Of a DNA stretch of 31,674 bases, positions 7,280-17,264 are shown in pieces (within the stretch, counting starts at the first letter, position 1; the number at the start of each line of letters is the position of its first letter). The position numbers and the translations under genes were made by a program. The DNA is from Pseudomonadota bacterium. GTDB taxonomy: Bacteria > Pseudomonadota > Alphaproteobacteria > Sphingomonadales > Sphingomonadaceae. The notes under the pieces are model-generated. The model searched no databases and had not been told where the DNA came from. It saw only the letters and a program-made list of their open reading frames with translations. The stretch lies in the NCBI GenBank assembly GCA_023416515.1, contig JAEZHP010000166.1, positions 1-31,674 of the forward strand, read 5' to 3'.

Positions 7280-7684
7280 TTATGCGCCCGCCGCGGCGGG
7301 GCGGGCATTCTCCTCGAAGGCCCACATGCGCTCGAGATTGTAGAAGCTGCGCACTTCGGGGCGGAACAGGTGGACGATGACGTCGTCGGCGTCGATCAGA
7401 ACCCAGTCGGCGACCGGCAGGCCTTCGATCCGCACGTGGCGGCCGAGCTCCTGCTTGATCCGCTCCGACAGCTTCTGGGCCATGGACGAGACCTGACGGC
7501 TCGAGCGGCCGCTGGCGACCACCATATAGTCGGCGATGTTGGATTTCCCGCTGAGCGGGATCGACACCACCTCGACCGCCTGATCGTCGTCGAGGGACCG
7601 AAGGACGAGGTTGTGAAGGGCCTCAGACGAATCGTGGTCCTTCGGGGGGCGGGCTTCCGTGGAAGCTGGGGCGGGAGCGGGCAA
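7280..7684 (-). CDS. rsfS: Ribosomal silencing factor RsfS
   Basis: RsfS (Iojap/DUF143) binds ribosomal protein L14 on the large subunit and blocks subunit joining when nutrients are short. The 134 residues include the family core: LVLRSLDDDQAVEVVSIPL, then KSNIADYMVVASGRSSRQV, LPVADWVLIDADDVIVHLF and FYNLERMW. The first ~20 residues are a variable Pro/Ala-rich tail. The start is a TTG (7684): GGAGG lies 4 bases upstream and no suitable ATG or GTG occurs before the conserved core. It starts 9 bases after nadD, the common nadD-rsfS-rlmH order. Confidence 0.94.
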   Translation of the reverse strand: MPAPAPASTEARPPKDHDSSEALHNLVLRSLDDDQAVEVVSIPLSGKSNIADYMVVASGRSSRQVSSMAQKLSERIKQELGRHVRIEGLPVADWVLIDADDVIVHLFRPEVRSFYNLERMWAFEENARPAAAGA

Positions 7685-7693
7685 ACGGCCTCC

Positions 7694-8335
7694 TTATATG
7701 ACGAGCCGCTGGGTGACCTGGTCACTCAGGCTCTTCGAGTTGAACGAATAGTCCGTGGATTCGTGCCAATCGGGATCGGCGGCGCGGATGGCGGTGGCTG
7801 ACGTCGGGTCGGGCGGCAATTGCAGCAGCACGAGCGCCGGCAAACTCCCCATCGTCCGGTTCCGAACCTGGTCCGCGGTGAGGACGAAGCGCCGCAGCCA
7901 GCTCATGGCGGGTGCCTTTTGAGCGTCCTCATCATAGCCCGGGCGGCCGGCGACGGCAATCGGCACCGTTCGCGCAATGTCCTGCCACTGCTTCCACAGG
8001 TGGAACTGTGACAAATTGTCCGCACCCATCAGCCAGACGAAACGGCGCTCGGGGAAGCGGTCGATCAGCGCCTGGAGAGTTTCCAGCGTGTAGAGGGTGC
8101 CGAGCTCCTCCTCGATCGCGGTGACCTTGATCGGGGTTCCCTCGGCAGCGCGAAGCGCGGAGGCGAAGCGGGCCGGAAGCGGCGCCATGCCCTCGCTCGG
8201 CTTTAAAGGATTGCCGGGCGACACCATCCACCACATGTCGTCGAGGCCAAGCGCCTCCATCGCCGCGAGGCTGATGTGGCGGTGGCCGCGATGCGCCGGG
8301 TTGAACGAGCCGCCAAGGAGGCCGGTGAGGATCAT
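7694..8335 (-). CDS. nadD: Nicotinate-nucleotide adenylyltransferase NadD
   Basis: Adenylates nicotinate mononucleotide with ATP, the penultimate step of NAD synthesis. From ATG 8335 the protein has 213 residues. The nucleotidyltransferase motif GGSFNPAHRGH is near the N-terminus (about 8-18). The substrate loops WWMVSPGNPLK and FVWLMGADNLSQFHLW follow, and the second ATP motif appears as SATAIRAA near the C-terminus. The reading frame is open back to 8392, but those codons lie in a dispersed inverted repeat and should not be counted. It is the first gene of the run down to 2418. Confidence 0.95.
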   Translation of the reverse strand: MILTGLLGGSFNPAHRGHRHISLAAMEALGLDDMWWMVSPGNPLKPSEGMAPLPARFASALRAAEGTPIKVTAIEEELGTLYTLETLQALIDRFPERRFVWLMGADNLSQFHLWKQWQDIARTVPIAVAGRPGYDEDAQKAPAMSWLRRFVLTADQVRNRTMGSLPALVLLQLPPDPTSATAIRAADPDWHESTDYSFNSKSLSDQVTQRLVI

Positions 8336-8356
8336 TACGAGCGGATTTCCAAACCC

Positions 8357-8444
8357 GTCACCCTGAACCTGTTTCAGCATCCATTCCAACATCCGGACCG
8401 AAGCGCGAATGAAGGAATGGATGCTGAAACAAGTTCAGCATGAC
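8357..8444. repeat. Large near-perfect inverted repeat between ftsH and nadD
   Basis: Left arm 8357-8387 and right arm 8414-8444 are each 31 bases and pair with 3 mismatches. The central 25 bases of each arm differ at only one position (CTGAACCTGTTTCAGCATCC in the left arm, then ATTCC). The loop is 26 bases. It fills the gap between the ftsH stop (8453) and the nadD start (8335), where it can act as a terminator. Similar CTGAAC-TTGTTTCAG palindromes are dispersed in sphingomonad genomes from general knowledge; copy number here was not tested. Confidence 0.8.
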
Positions 8445-8452
8445 GAGAGAGG

Positions 8453-10420
<1,968 letters not shown>

Positions 10421-10514
10421 CTGTCCCTGTTGGGGTATGCGCCCAAGATAGGCATTCGCGCGAGCCGCGCAATGTAGCGGCGGGAAGTGAATGGGCGCTT
10501 ACGCGCGCGGAGGG

Positions 10515-10901
10515 TCAATCTTGCGGAAGCGGCCGCTCCAGGAACCAGCCGCGGTCGCTGAAAGCCGGATCCGGCGGGGCGAGCCAGCGAACGAAAGTCT
10601 CCACGCGGGCGCACCAGCCGTCGCCGTCGCGGTCCTCCTCGCTTTCGAGACAGTGGTCCGCGTCATAGGTGCAGGTCATCCGGTCGCGTTCGGGCCCCGA
10701 GCAGATGACGTTGCGGACTCGAACGCGCGCCGCTTCGTTCATCGAAGCGGAGTCGACGACGCCGACGATCTGGATGTTGCGGCGCAGCTGGTATCCGCTT
10801 TCGAGCCTGGCGATCGTTCGCGCCCCGATCGGCGAGTCCCAGGCCGCCGGCCCGGCGCAGGACGCCAGCAGGAAAAGTGGGATCGCTCCGAGCCGTTTCA
10901 C
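10515..10901 (-). CDS. Small putative lipoprotein of unknown function
   Basis: The 128-residue product begins with a lipoprotein signal whose lipobox is LASC (12-15), so C15 should be lipidated. The mature domain contains paired cysteines: one in NVICSGPERDRMTCTYDADH, another in DADHCLES, and one in GWCARVETF. This suggests a disulfide-stabilised periplasmic domain. The frame starts with GTG at 10901 and I see no good ribosome binding site, so the exact start is uncertain. It lies between the ATP-grasp gene and ftsH on the same strand. No known family recognised. Confidence 0.75.
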   Translation of the reverse strand: MKRLGAIPLFLLASCAGPAAWDSPIGARTIARLESGYQLRRNIQIVGVVDSASMNEAARVRVRNVICSGPERDRMTCTYDADHCLESEEDRDGDGWCARVETFVRWLAPPDPAFSDRGWFLERPLPQD

Positions 10902-10936
10902 CGCGGCAGGATAGGCCGGCGGCGCGCTCAGTCCAG

Positions 10937-11014
10937 CTAGAGAATTTGCGCGATCAACAAAGCGGCGGTCGCGAGCACGACTCCCAACATGCCAAGCACC
11001 AGCCGACCTTCCAC
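10937..11014 (-). CDS. Possible membrane micro-ORF, 25 residues
   Basis: A tiny frame in the gap between the ATP-grasp gene and the lipoprotein gene encodes one hydrophobic helix (LVLGMLGVVLATAALLIAQ) after three polar residues. Start is proposed at the GTG at 11014, because GGAGAGGA lies 5 bases upstream. An ATG at 11032 would give 31 residues but has no binding site. It ends in TAG. The codons favour G/C in third position only moderately. Coding status is a suggestion based on the binding site plus the clean transmembrane pattern. Confidence 0.38.
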   Translation of the reverse strand: MEGRLVLGMLGVVLATAALLIAQIL

Positions 11015-11073
11015 GATTTCCTCTCCCTTCATGGCGGGGAGACGCCGCGGAGAGATCGATCCCGCAGCAGGAA

Positions 11074-11913
11074 TCAGGTTTTCAGCCGCTCCGCCAGCCT
11101 TGCCGCGAAGCCGGCGCCGCGGTCCGGGGCGAGGTCGAGATAGAGGTCGGGCTCGATCAGCTCCAATTCCATGACCCGCGGCTGCCCCTCCGCGTCAGGG
11201 ACCATGTCGACGCGGGCGTAGAAGGGCGGCTGCGGAGTCGCGGCGAGGGCGGCTCGTGCAACCGCCAGCTCCGCCTCGCTCGGTTCGACCAGGGTGAAGG
11301 CGCCGCCATATTCGCGCTGGACCCGGAAATCGCCGGGGGCGGCGACCTTTCGCACGGCATGGGCGAGCTCGCCGTCGAAGAAGAAGACGGACAGCTCGCC
11401 CCGGTCCTGCACCGACGGCATGAAAGGCTGGATCATCGCGTCGGCGAGGTTGGGGGCGGGGTCGCCCGGGCCGACCCGGCTCGTCGACGAGGCCGAGGCC
11501 GAGATTCGCGGCTTCACCACCAGTTGTCCAGCTCCGAAGGCGGCGCGGGCGTCGGCCAGCTCGGCCTCGGTGGCGATACCCACGAAGCGGGTCGGGACGA
11601 TCGGCACTCCGGCGGCCGCGAGGTGGTCGAGGTAGCGCTTGTCGCTGTTCCAGCGCAGCAGAGCTGGAGGGTTGAGCAGGAGCATGTCCTCCGGCCAGGC
11701 GGCCAGCAGCGTTTCCCAGCGGGCCGGCTGCAGATGATAGCCCCAGGCGAGCTGAGCCCAGGCGGGGCGGACCGGCTTGGCGTTCGGCCAGGCGACGGGC
11801 TCCAGGACGATCCCGTGCGGCGCCAGTAGGTCGGCATAAAGAGCGATTCGCGCCTCCCAGACATCGCGGAACTGGTCGTAGCTCGAGTCCGGAGTGAAGA
11901 GGGTGACGTGCAT
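11074..11913 (-). CDS. ATP-grasp domain protein (RimK/glutathione synthetase-like fold), substrate unknown
   Basis: A 279-residue soluble protein. The N-terminal third (DSSYDQFRDVWEARI and following) is a pre-ATP-grasp domain. The centre has GAGQLVVKPRISASASSTSR, where the VVKP lysine fits the adenine-binding strand. The C-terminal part has FYARVDMVPDAEG and RVMELELIEPDLYL, which supply the acidic Mg-binding residues of ATP-grasp ligases. It resembles stand-alone ATP-grasp proteins related to glutathione synthetase and to DcsG of cycloserine synthesis. These join a carboxylate to an amine or similar group via acyl phosphate. No neighbouring biosynthetic genes indicate the substrate. Starts 41 bases after tilS. 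Confidence 0.85.
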   Translation of the reverse strand: MHVTLFTPDSSYDQFRDVWEARIALYADLLAPHGIVLEPVAWPNAKPVRPAWAQLAWGYHLQPARWETLLAAWPEDMLLLNPPALLRWNSDKRYLDHLAAAGVPIVPTRFVGIATEAELADARAAFGAGQLVVKPRISASASSTSRVGPGDPAPNLADAMIQPFMPSVQDRGELSVFFFDGELAHAVRKVAAPGDFRVQREYGGAFTLVEPSEAELAVARAALAATPQPPFYARVDMVPDAEGQPRVMELELIEPDLYLDLAPDRGAGFAARLAERLKT

Positions 11914-11954
11914 GAGCCGCCCTTAGCATGAGGCGGCGGCGCGGCAACAAGCGG

Positions 11955-12917
11955 TCAGCTGCGCCGGGGAGGGGCGAATGTGAGGCGCCATTTGTCGCCC
12001 GCTTCGACTTTCACCCCCGCAAGAGTGCCCGTCTCCCCATCCTGGAGCCTGTCGAGAAGGGCCATGAGCTTGGGGCCCGGGATCGCGCTTTCGTCGGTGA
12101 AGTGGGCGAGGGCGCGGAGCAGCAGGCGGCGCGTCAGCTCGCGCGGAAGGCCATTGGGGTCGATCGTGACGCTGGTTTCGTCCGTCGACTTGGCGAGCCG
12201 GGTCTCGGCCAAGTGGTCCAGCGTCCAGGCTAGAGCTTCCTCGGCGTCGAGCAGCGTCGCTGCGGCGGCGGCGATGCGGTCTGGATCGAGCCACGTGGCC
12301 GCCGCGAGCAAACGGCGCGCATGCGTTCGGTCGAGGCGTTCGTCGTCATTGGTCGGGTCCTGGATCGGCTTCAGGCCCGCGGCCTCGACGATCGCCACGA
12401 GCTCAGCCTTTCGCCAGCCCAGCAGCGGCCGAACGATGGTTGCCCCGTGGAGAGGATTGACCGCCCGGACTCCGGCGAGGCCGGCGACGCCCGAACCCCG
12501 GGCGAGGCGCATGAGGAAGGTCTCGGCCTGGTCGTCGGCGTGGTGCGCGGTGGCGACCCAGGCGGCGCGGTTGCGCTCGGCCCAATCCGCCAAGGCGGCG
12601 TAGCGCGCGTCGCGAGCCAGAGCCGGGACGTTGCTGCTCGGGGCCGTGCTCCAACCGGGAGCGAGAATTTCGTGAGGGATGCCGAGTTGGGCGCAGACCC
12701 CGGCGACCATGCGGGCTTCGTCCGTGCTCTCCTTGCGGAGCCCGTGGTCGATCGTCGCCGCGGCGACCCGACCGGGATAGGCCGCGGTCGCGAGAAGCAG
12801 CAGTGCCAGGCTGTCGGGGCCTCCCGACACGGCAATTCCGAGCTTCTCAGGCCGCCCGCCGGTCAGCTTCTCGAGATCGGCCTCGAACCGGGCGACGAGG
12901 GCAGGATCAGGCTTCAT
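11955..12917 (-). CDS. tilS: tRNA(Ile)-lysidine synthase TilS
   Basis: Adds lysine to C34 of the CAU-anticodon tRNA Ile with ATP, changing its decoding from AUG to AUA; essential in most bacteria. The 320-residue protein has the PP-loop SGGPDS (31-36) and the conserved stretches TIDHGLRKES, WVATAHHADDQAETFLMRLARG and GVRAVNPLHGATIVRPLLGW. The C-terminal part is short, as in other alphaproteobacterial TilS that lack the extra domain of the E. coli enzyme. It follows cpoB by 21 bases and precedes the ATP-grasp gene, within the cpoB-tilS-ftsH block. Confidence 0.95.
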   Translation of the reverse strand: MKPDPALVARFEADLEKLTGGRPEKLGIAVSGGPDSLALLLLATAAYPGRVAAATIDHGLRKESTDEARMVAGVCAQLGIPHEILAPGWSTAPSSNVPALARDARYAALADWAERNRAAWVATAHHADDQAETFLMRLARGSGVAGLAGVRAVNPLHGATIVRPLLGWRKAELVAIVEAAGLKPIQDPTNDDERLDRTHARRLLAAATWLDPDRIAAAAATLLDAEEALAWTLDHLAETRLAKSTDETSVTIDPNGLPRELTRRLLLRALAHFTDESAIPGPKLMALLDRLQDGETGTLAGVKVEAGDKWRLTFAPPRRS

Positions 12918-12938
12918 CGCCCGTTCCCGCCCCCGGGA

Positions 12939-13778
12939 TCAGCTGCAGCGCGCGGCGCGGCGGGCCGCGGGCAGGCGTTCGCGAAGGAAGGAGCGCATGT
13001 TGGGGTAGTTCTGCTCCAGCTCGTCATAGACCGGGCAGGCCTCGCCGCGGCGGTTGAGGCGAACCAGCGCCTCGCCGAGATAGAAGAGGCTGTCGGCGGC
13101 ACGCTCCCCGCGCGGATTGTCCTGGTAATTGGACAGGAAGATCCGAGCCGCGGTCGCGGGCTTGCCGTCGTCGAGATAGGCGCGGCCTGCGAGGTTGCGG
13201 GCCCAGCTCGCCCAGCGGCTCCGCGGATAGCGCTCGCCGGCCTGGGTGAGCGCGGTCTGGGCCGCTGCATAGTTGCGCTGCTCCCACAGACGGAAGCCGG
13301 CATTGTAGGCGGCTTCAGCCGGATCGGTGGCGCTCGGCTGAGCGGCGGAGGTCGACGGCCGTTCGACGATCGGCTCCATCACCGGCATCGTGGTCGGCGC
13401 CGGCTCGGAGGGAGCGACCTGCTGAGCCGCCGCGCGCGCCTGAGTCTCGGTGCGCAGCTGGTTCAGCTGCTCCTCGAGTTGGCGCATCCGGTAGCCGTTT
13501 TCCTCGACCTGGCCGGTGATTCGGGCGAGCTGCGCCTCGATCGCGTCGACTCGCGCGTTGAGCGTTGAGATGGCGTCGCCGGTCTCGACCGCCGGACGGG
13601 TCGGAGTCGCGGGCCGGATCTCGGGATCGACAGTGGCGCCTGCGCCGCCCGGGAAGACGCGGCGCTGGACCGCGCGCATTTCCTGCTCGAGCCGGTCGAC
13701 CCGCCGCTCGACATTCTGCTGGGCCATCGCCGGCGTGGCTGCGCCGAGCAACAGCATGGCAATCAACAATTTACGCAT
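12939..13778 (-). CDS. cpoB: Tol-Pal cell division coordinator CpoB (YbgF)
   Basis: Periplasmic protein that coordinates peptidoglycan synthesis with outer-membrane constriction via the Tol-Pal machinery. The 279 residues show a signal peptide (1-19, AMAQ cleavage) and two coiled-coil stretches (about 22-42 and 70-115) for trimer formation. A Pro/Thr-rich linker and C-terminal TPR repeats (from about 153, AAYNAGFRLWEQRNYAAAQ) follow. C-terminal residues RRAARCS end with an unusual near-terminal cysteine; another lies in GEACPVYDE. It sits upstream of tilS, not next to tol-pal genes, which are outside this window. Confidence 0.88.
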   Translation of the reverse strand: MRKLLIAMLLLGAATPAMAQQNVERRVDRLEQEMRAVQRRVFPGGAGATVDPEIRPATPTRPAVETGDAISTLNARVDAIEAQLARITGQVEENGYRMRQLEEQLNQLRTETQARAAAQQVAPSEPAPTTMPVMEPIVERPSTSAAQPSATDPAEAAYNAGFRLWEQRNYAAAQTALTQAGERYPRSRWASWARNLAGRAYLDDGKPATAARIFLSNYQDNPRGERAADSLFYLGEALVRLNRRGEACPVYDELEQNYPNMRSFLRERLPAARRAARCS

Positions 13779-13873
13779 TTACCCCGTCCCCGCCGACTAT
13801 ATGTCTCGCGGCCATGTTATTGAAGGTTAAAGCCTGTCGCCAGCCTTAAGCACGGGCATGAGCGCCGCGATAG

Positions 13874-13889
13874 CCCGCAATCCTGCGGG
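13874..13889 (-). terminator. Small hairpin after the RodZ-like gene
   Basis: CCCGCA (13874-13879) and TGCGGG (13884-13889) form a 6-bp stem with a 4-base loop, beginning 4 bases past the stop codon of the RodZ-like gene. No T-tract follows; terminator function is tentative. Confidence 0.4.
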
Positions 13890-13893
13890 GACG

Positions 13894-14727
13894 TCAGGGA
13901 CGCGGAGTTGCTGGCGCAGGCGCGGAGGCCCCCGGGGCGCCCTGCTGCAGTCGCTGCCCAAGATCCTCGGCCCGAAGGCTCACGCCGCCGACCGGCTGGC
14001 CCGACGGGCCAAGCTGCGGGATCGCCGTCTGCCCGACCGTGACTCGAAGCGCCTCGGGCGCGCCGACGCGAAGCATCGGCCGAGTGGCGGTGGCCGGGAC
14101 CTGGTAGGTCTCGCCCGCCTGAAGCGTCCGCTGCGCGATCGTTGCTCCGCCTTCCTCATAGACTCGAAGCCAGACCTGGCCGACCGCGGTGAGGGTCACC
14201 GGCTGGCCGGCGAGGTTTGCGGGCTGCTGCTGGGCCGCCGCGGGCTGCTGCGGCTGGGCCTGAGGCTGCGGCGCCTGTTCCTGGACCGGGGGCGCTACCG
14301 CGGTTTGATCCTCGCTGCCGAGCTGTGAGCGCCAGATCAGGTAGCCCGCGATCAGCACCAGAGCGAGCACGCCGGCGATCCATGCGAGCGGGCGCGACGG
14401 CACGCGCGCCGGATCGGGCGGGGCATAATATTCGGTCGAGATGCTCGAACCGCGCTGGGCGCCGCCGAGCTGGTCGCGAAGCTCACGGCCGACCTCGGCG
14501 CCGTCGAGGCCCACCGCATTGGCATAGTTGCGGCCGAAGCCGACCGTATAGGTCAGCGCGGGCAGCTCCTCATATTTGCCATCCTCGATGCTGCGCAGGT
14601 GCCGGATCGGAATTCGGGTCTGGGCGGCGACTTCCTCGAGGCTAAGCCCGCGCGCTTCGCGCGCCTCGCGCAGCCGCTGGCCGACGCTGTTGCCGCCTAC
14701 TTCCTGTTCATATTCCGCTTCGGCCAT
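13894..14727 (-). CDS. RodZ-like helix-turn-helix membrane protein (DUF4115)
   Basis: The 277 residues are arranged as in RodZ. A cytoplasmic Cro/XRE-type helix-turn-helix (about 15-75, VGQRLREAREARGLSLEEVA) is followed by a linker, one membrane helix (113-132) and a periplasmic Gln/Pro/Ala-rich stretch. A C-terminal beta domain (DUF4115, about 200-265) includes VWLRVYEEGG. RodZ links MreB to the elongasome and maintains rod shape; its HTH domain binds MreB more than DNA. Many sphingomonads are weakly rod-shaped, so the exact role may differ. It lies between ptsP and cpoB on the same strand. Confidence 0.85.
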   Translation of the reverse strand: MAEAEYEQEVGGNSVGQRLREAREARGLSLEEVAAQTRIPIRHLRSIEDGKYEELPALTYTVGFGRNYANAVGLDGAEVGRELRDQLGGAQRGSSISTEYYAPPDPARVPSRPLAWIAGVLALVLIAGYLIWRSQLGSEDQTAVAPPVQEQAPQPQAQPQQPAAAQQQPANLAGQPVTLTAVGQVWLRVYEEGGATIAQRTLQAGETYQVPATATRPMLRVGAPEALRVTVGQTAIPQLGPSGQPVGGVSLRAEDLGQRLQQGAPGASAPAPATPRP

Positions 14728-14797
14728 TCGGCACCCGGCTCCTCAGCAATTTTGTCGTGTCGCGGTCCGCGCCGTCATAGCAGCGCGTCGGACGGGA

Positions 14798-17071
14798 TCA
14801 ACTCAACGAGACATTCTGTTCGACTGCCCATTCGGACAAGGCGGCGCGCAGGTCGTCGGGGGGGCGTTCCAGCATCCGGTCCATCAATTCGGCCACGGCG
14901 CCGAGATTCAGGGAACGGATCATCGCCTTGACCGGGCCGACCGCGGCCGGAGTGATCGAGAAGCGCCTGAGGCCGATCCCGATCAGAGCCATGCATTCGA
15001 GTGTCCGGCCGCCCATTTCGCCGCACACTCCGACCGTGACTTCCGCATCGTCGCAGGCGCGAACGATCCGGCGCAGGAAGCGAAGGATCGCCGGGCTGAG
15101 CCAGTCGTAGCGCTCGGCGAGCTTGGGATTGGCGCGGTCGGCCGCGAACAGGAACTGTGTGAGGTCGTTGGTGCCGATCGACAGGAAATCGATCTTGGGC
15201 AGGAGGATGTCGAGCACCTCCGCAAGCGCCGGCACCTCCATCATCGCGCCGTAGAAGATCGCGCTCGGAAGCTTCTTGCCGCGGGCAGCGAGCCAGGCGC
15301 GCTGCTCCTCGACCAGCCGCTTGGCCTCGTCGAATTCCCACGGCTCCGAGATCATCGGGAACATGACCCGGAGCTCGCGGCCGGCGGCGGCCTCGAGAAG
15401 GGCGCGCGACTGGGCGCGCATCAGGGTCGACCGGTCGAGCGCGAGGCGAAGCGCGCGCCAGCCCAGCGCCGGATTCTCTTCCCCTTCCTCGAGGCCGTGG
15501 AGATAGGGCAATTGCTTGTCGCCGCCGACATCGACCGTGCGGAACACGACCGGCTTGCCGTCGGCGGCATCCAGGACCGAACGGTAGAGGCGCTGCTGGC
15601 TCTCGCGGCGGGGCAGGGTCGCCGACACCAGGAACTGGAATTCGGTCCGGAACAGGCCGATTCCGTCGGCGCCGACTGCGGTCAGCGCGGCCGCGTCGTC
15701 GCGGAGGCCGGCATTGACCATCACCGTGATTCGGGTGCCGTCGCTGGTCACCGGCGGCACGTCGCGGAGCGCGGCGAAGGCGGCGCGGCGCTTCTGGCCG
15801 GCCGCGAGCTTGGCGTTGAACGCCTCCTCGATCGCCGGAGTCGGACGAACGAAGGCGACCGCGTCGTCACCGTCGATCAGAACGGTGTCGCCTTCGGATA
15901 TCGCCTGGCGGGCGGAGGCGACCCGGCCGATCACGGGCACGCCCATTGCGCGCGCGACGATGGTGACATGGGCGGTGAGCGATCCTTCCTGGAGGATTAC
16001 ACCCTTCAATTTGCGGCGGTCATATTCGAGCAGTTCGGCCGGGCCGAGATTGCGGGCGACGAGGATCGCGTCGGGCGGCAAGCCGGCCTGGGCGGCGGTG
16101 CCCAGCTGGCCCGAGACGATTCGGAGAAGCCGGTTCGACAGGTCGTCGAGGTCGTGCATCCGCTCCGCGAGCAGCGGGTCGTCGATCTCCGCCATCCGCC
16201 GCTTCATGCGCTGGCGGACGCGCTCGATCGCCGCTTCGGCGGTGAGGCCCTGGTCGATCGACTCGTTGATCCGGCGCGACCAGCCCTCGTCATAGGCGAA
16301 CATCTTGTAGGTCTCGAGGACCTCCTGATGCTCGCCGGCCGTGCCGAACTCGGCCTGGGTCGTCATCGTGTCGATCTGCTCGCGCATCTTGCGGAAGGCG
16401 GAATAGACCCGGTGCCGTTCGGCCTCGACATCCTCGGCGACGGTATGTTCGATTAGGATTCGCGGCTGGTGGTAGACCGCGGTGCCGCGGGCCATTCCGA
16501 CGACCAGCTTAAGCCCCTTGAGCCGGGCCATGCCGATGTCGCGATCGGTCTCGCCAGCCTTGGCGCGGCGGTCGATGAGGCCGGCATTGGCGATCAGCTC
16601 CGACAGAACCATCGCCACCGTCTGCAGGGCCTCGATCTCGAGATCGTCATAGGCGCGCGGGTCGCCATGCTGGACCGCGAGGACCCCGACGGCGCGCTCC
16701 TGGCGGATGATCGGCACTCCGGCGAAGCTGTGAAACGTCTCCTCGCCGGTTTCGGGACGATAGGCGAATTCGGGGTGGCTCGCGGCCTCGGCGAGGTTCA
16801 GGACTTCGACATTCTTGGCGATCGTGCCGACCAGGCCTTCGCCATGGGCGAGCTTGGTGACATGGACCGCGCTCTGGTTGAGGCCGACGGTGGCATAAAG
16901 CTCGAGCAGGCCGTCACGAAGCAGGTAGATCGAGCAGACTTCGCTGCTCATCGCCTCGGCGACGATGTTCACCACCTTGTTGAGCTTCGCCTGCGCACTC
17001 GTGCGCGAGGCCATCACCTCGTGCAGGCCCGTCAATATCTCGCGGGCGGAAGCGATTGAGGCGTCGGGCAT
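14798..17071 (-). CDS. ptsP: Phosphoenolpyruvate-protein phosphotransferase PtsP (enzyme I Ntr)
   Basis: First enzyme of the nitrogen-related PTS: autophosphorylates from PEP and passes phosphate to NPr, then EIIA-Ntr, to regulate K+ and nitrogen/carbon balance. From ATG 17071 the protein has 757 residues, the normal size. Domains are an N-terminal GAF sensor (about 15-165), the HPr-binding domain (about 180-330), the phosphohistidine domain with H368 in GSLTAHVTIVAR, and the PEP-binding barrel. The barrel has IGLFRTEFQFL, a GGDKQLPYL loop, IGTNDLTQF and VCGEMGG with the catalytic cysteine. The frame stays open to 17299, but those 76 extra codons are not family-like. It is divergent from a single-domain response regulator. 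Confidence 0.95.
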   Translation of the reverse strand: MPDASIASAREILTGLHEVMASRTSAQAKLNKVVNIVAEAMSSEVCSIYLLRDGLLELYATVGLNQSAVHVTKLAHGEGLVGTIAKNVEVLNLAEAASHPEFAYRPETGEETFHSFAGVPIIRQERAVGVLAVQHGDPRAYDDLEIEALQTVAMVLSELIANAGLIDRRAKAGETDRDIGMARLKGLKLVVGMARGTAVYHQPRILIEHTVAEDVEAERHRVYSAFRKMREQIDTMTTQAEFGTAGEHQEVLETYKMFAYDEGWSRRINESIDQGLTAEAAIERVRQRMKRRMAEIDDPLLAERMHDLDDLSNRLLRIVSGQLGTAAQAGLPPDAILVARNLGPAELLEYDRRKLKGVILQEGSLTAHVTIVARAMGVPVIGRVASARQAISEGDTVLIDGDDAVAFVRPTPAIEEAFNAKLAAGQKRRAAFAALRDVPPVTSDGTRITVMVNAGLRDDAAALTAVGADGIGLFRTEFQFLVSATLPRRESQQRLYRSVLDAADGKPVVFRTVDVGGDKQLPYLHGLEEGEENPALGWRALRLALDRSTLMRAQSRALLEAAAGRELRVMFPMISEPWEFDEAKRLVEEQRAWLAARGKKLPSAIFYGAMMEVPALAEVLDILLPKIDFLSIGTNDLTQFLFAADRANPKLAERYDWLSPAILRFLRRIVRACDDAEVTVGVCGEMGGRTLECMALIGIGLRRFSITPAAVGPVKAMIRSLNLGAVAELMDRMLERPPDDLRAALSEWAVEQNVSLS

Positions 17072-17264
17072 AAGACCGGCTAACAGATGCCGCGCCCGCT
17101 TCCAACTCTCGCGGATGACACGGCGACCGGCTAATCTGGAGCAGGGCGCATGTGCTTGGCCGCCGTCGGTGGCTCGGCTATCTTCGCGGCCGCCCTGGAA
17201 CGATGGATCGAAGTGAAGGTCCGTTCGTCTTTCTTCCGGAAACGAGAGCGCGCGGAGGCATTTT

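Noticed and set aside
11074..11913. Natural-product cluster around the ATP-grasp gene
   Set aside because: The neighbours are tilS, a lipoprotein gene and ftsH; no tailoring enzyme, precursor peptide or exporter is nearby.
14576..16456. Long open frame (626 codons) on the plus strand opposite ptsP
   Set aside because: It mirrors ptsP codons in high-GC DNA; the translation is rich in Arg, Gly, Asp and His with no domain, while ptsP on the other strand has full motifs.
17196..17224. EcfG-like promoter (GGAAC then CGTT) before the single-domain response regulator
   Set aside because: The two boxes are 20 bases apart, not 16-17, so the spacing does not fit the sigma factor.
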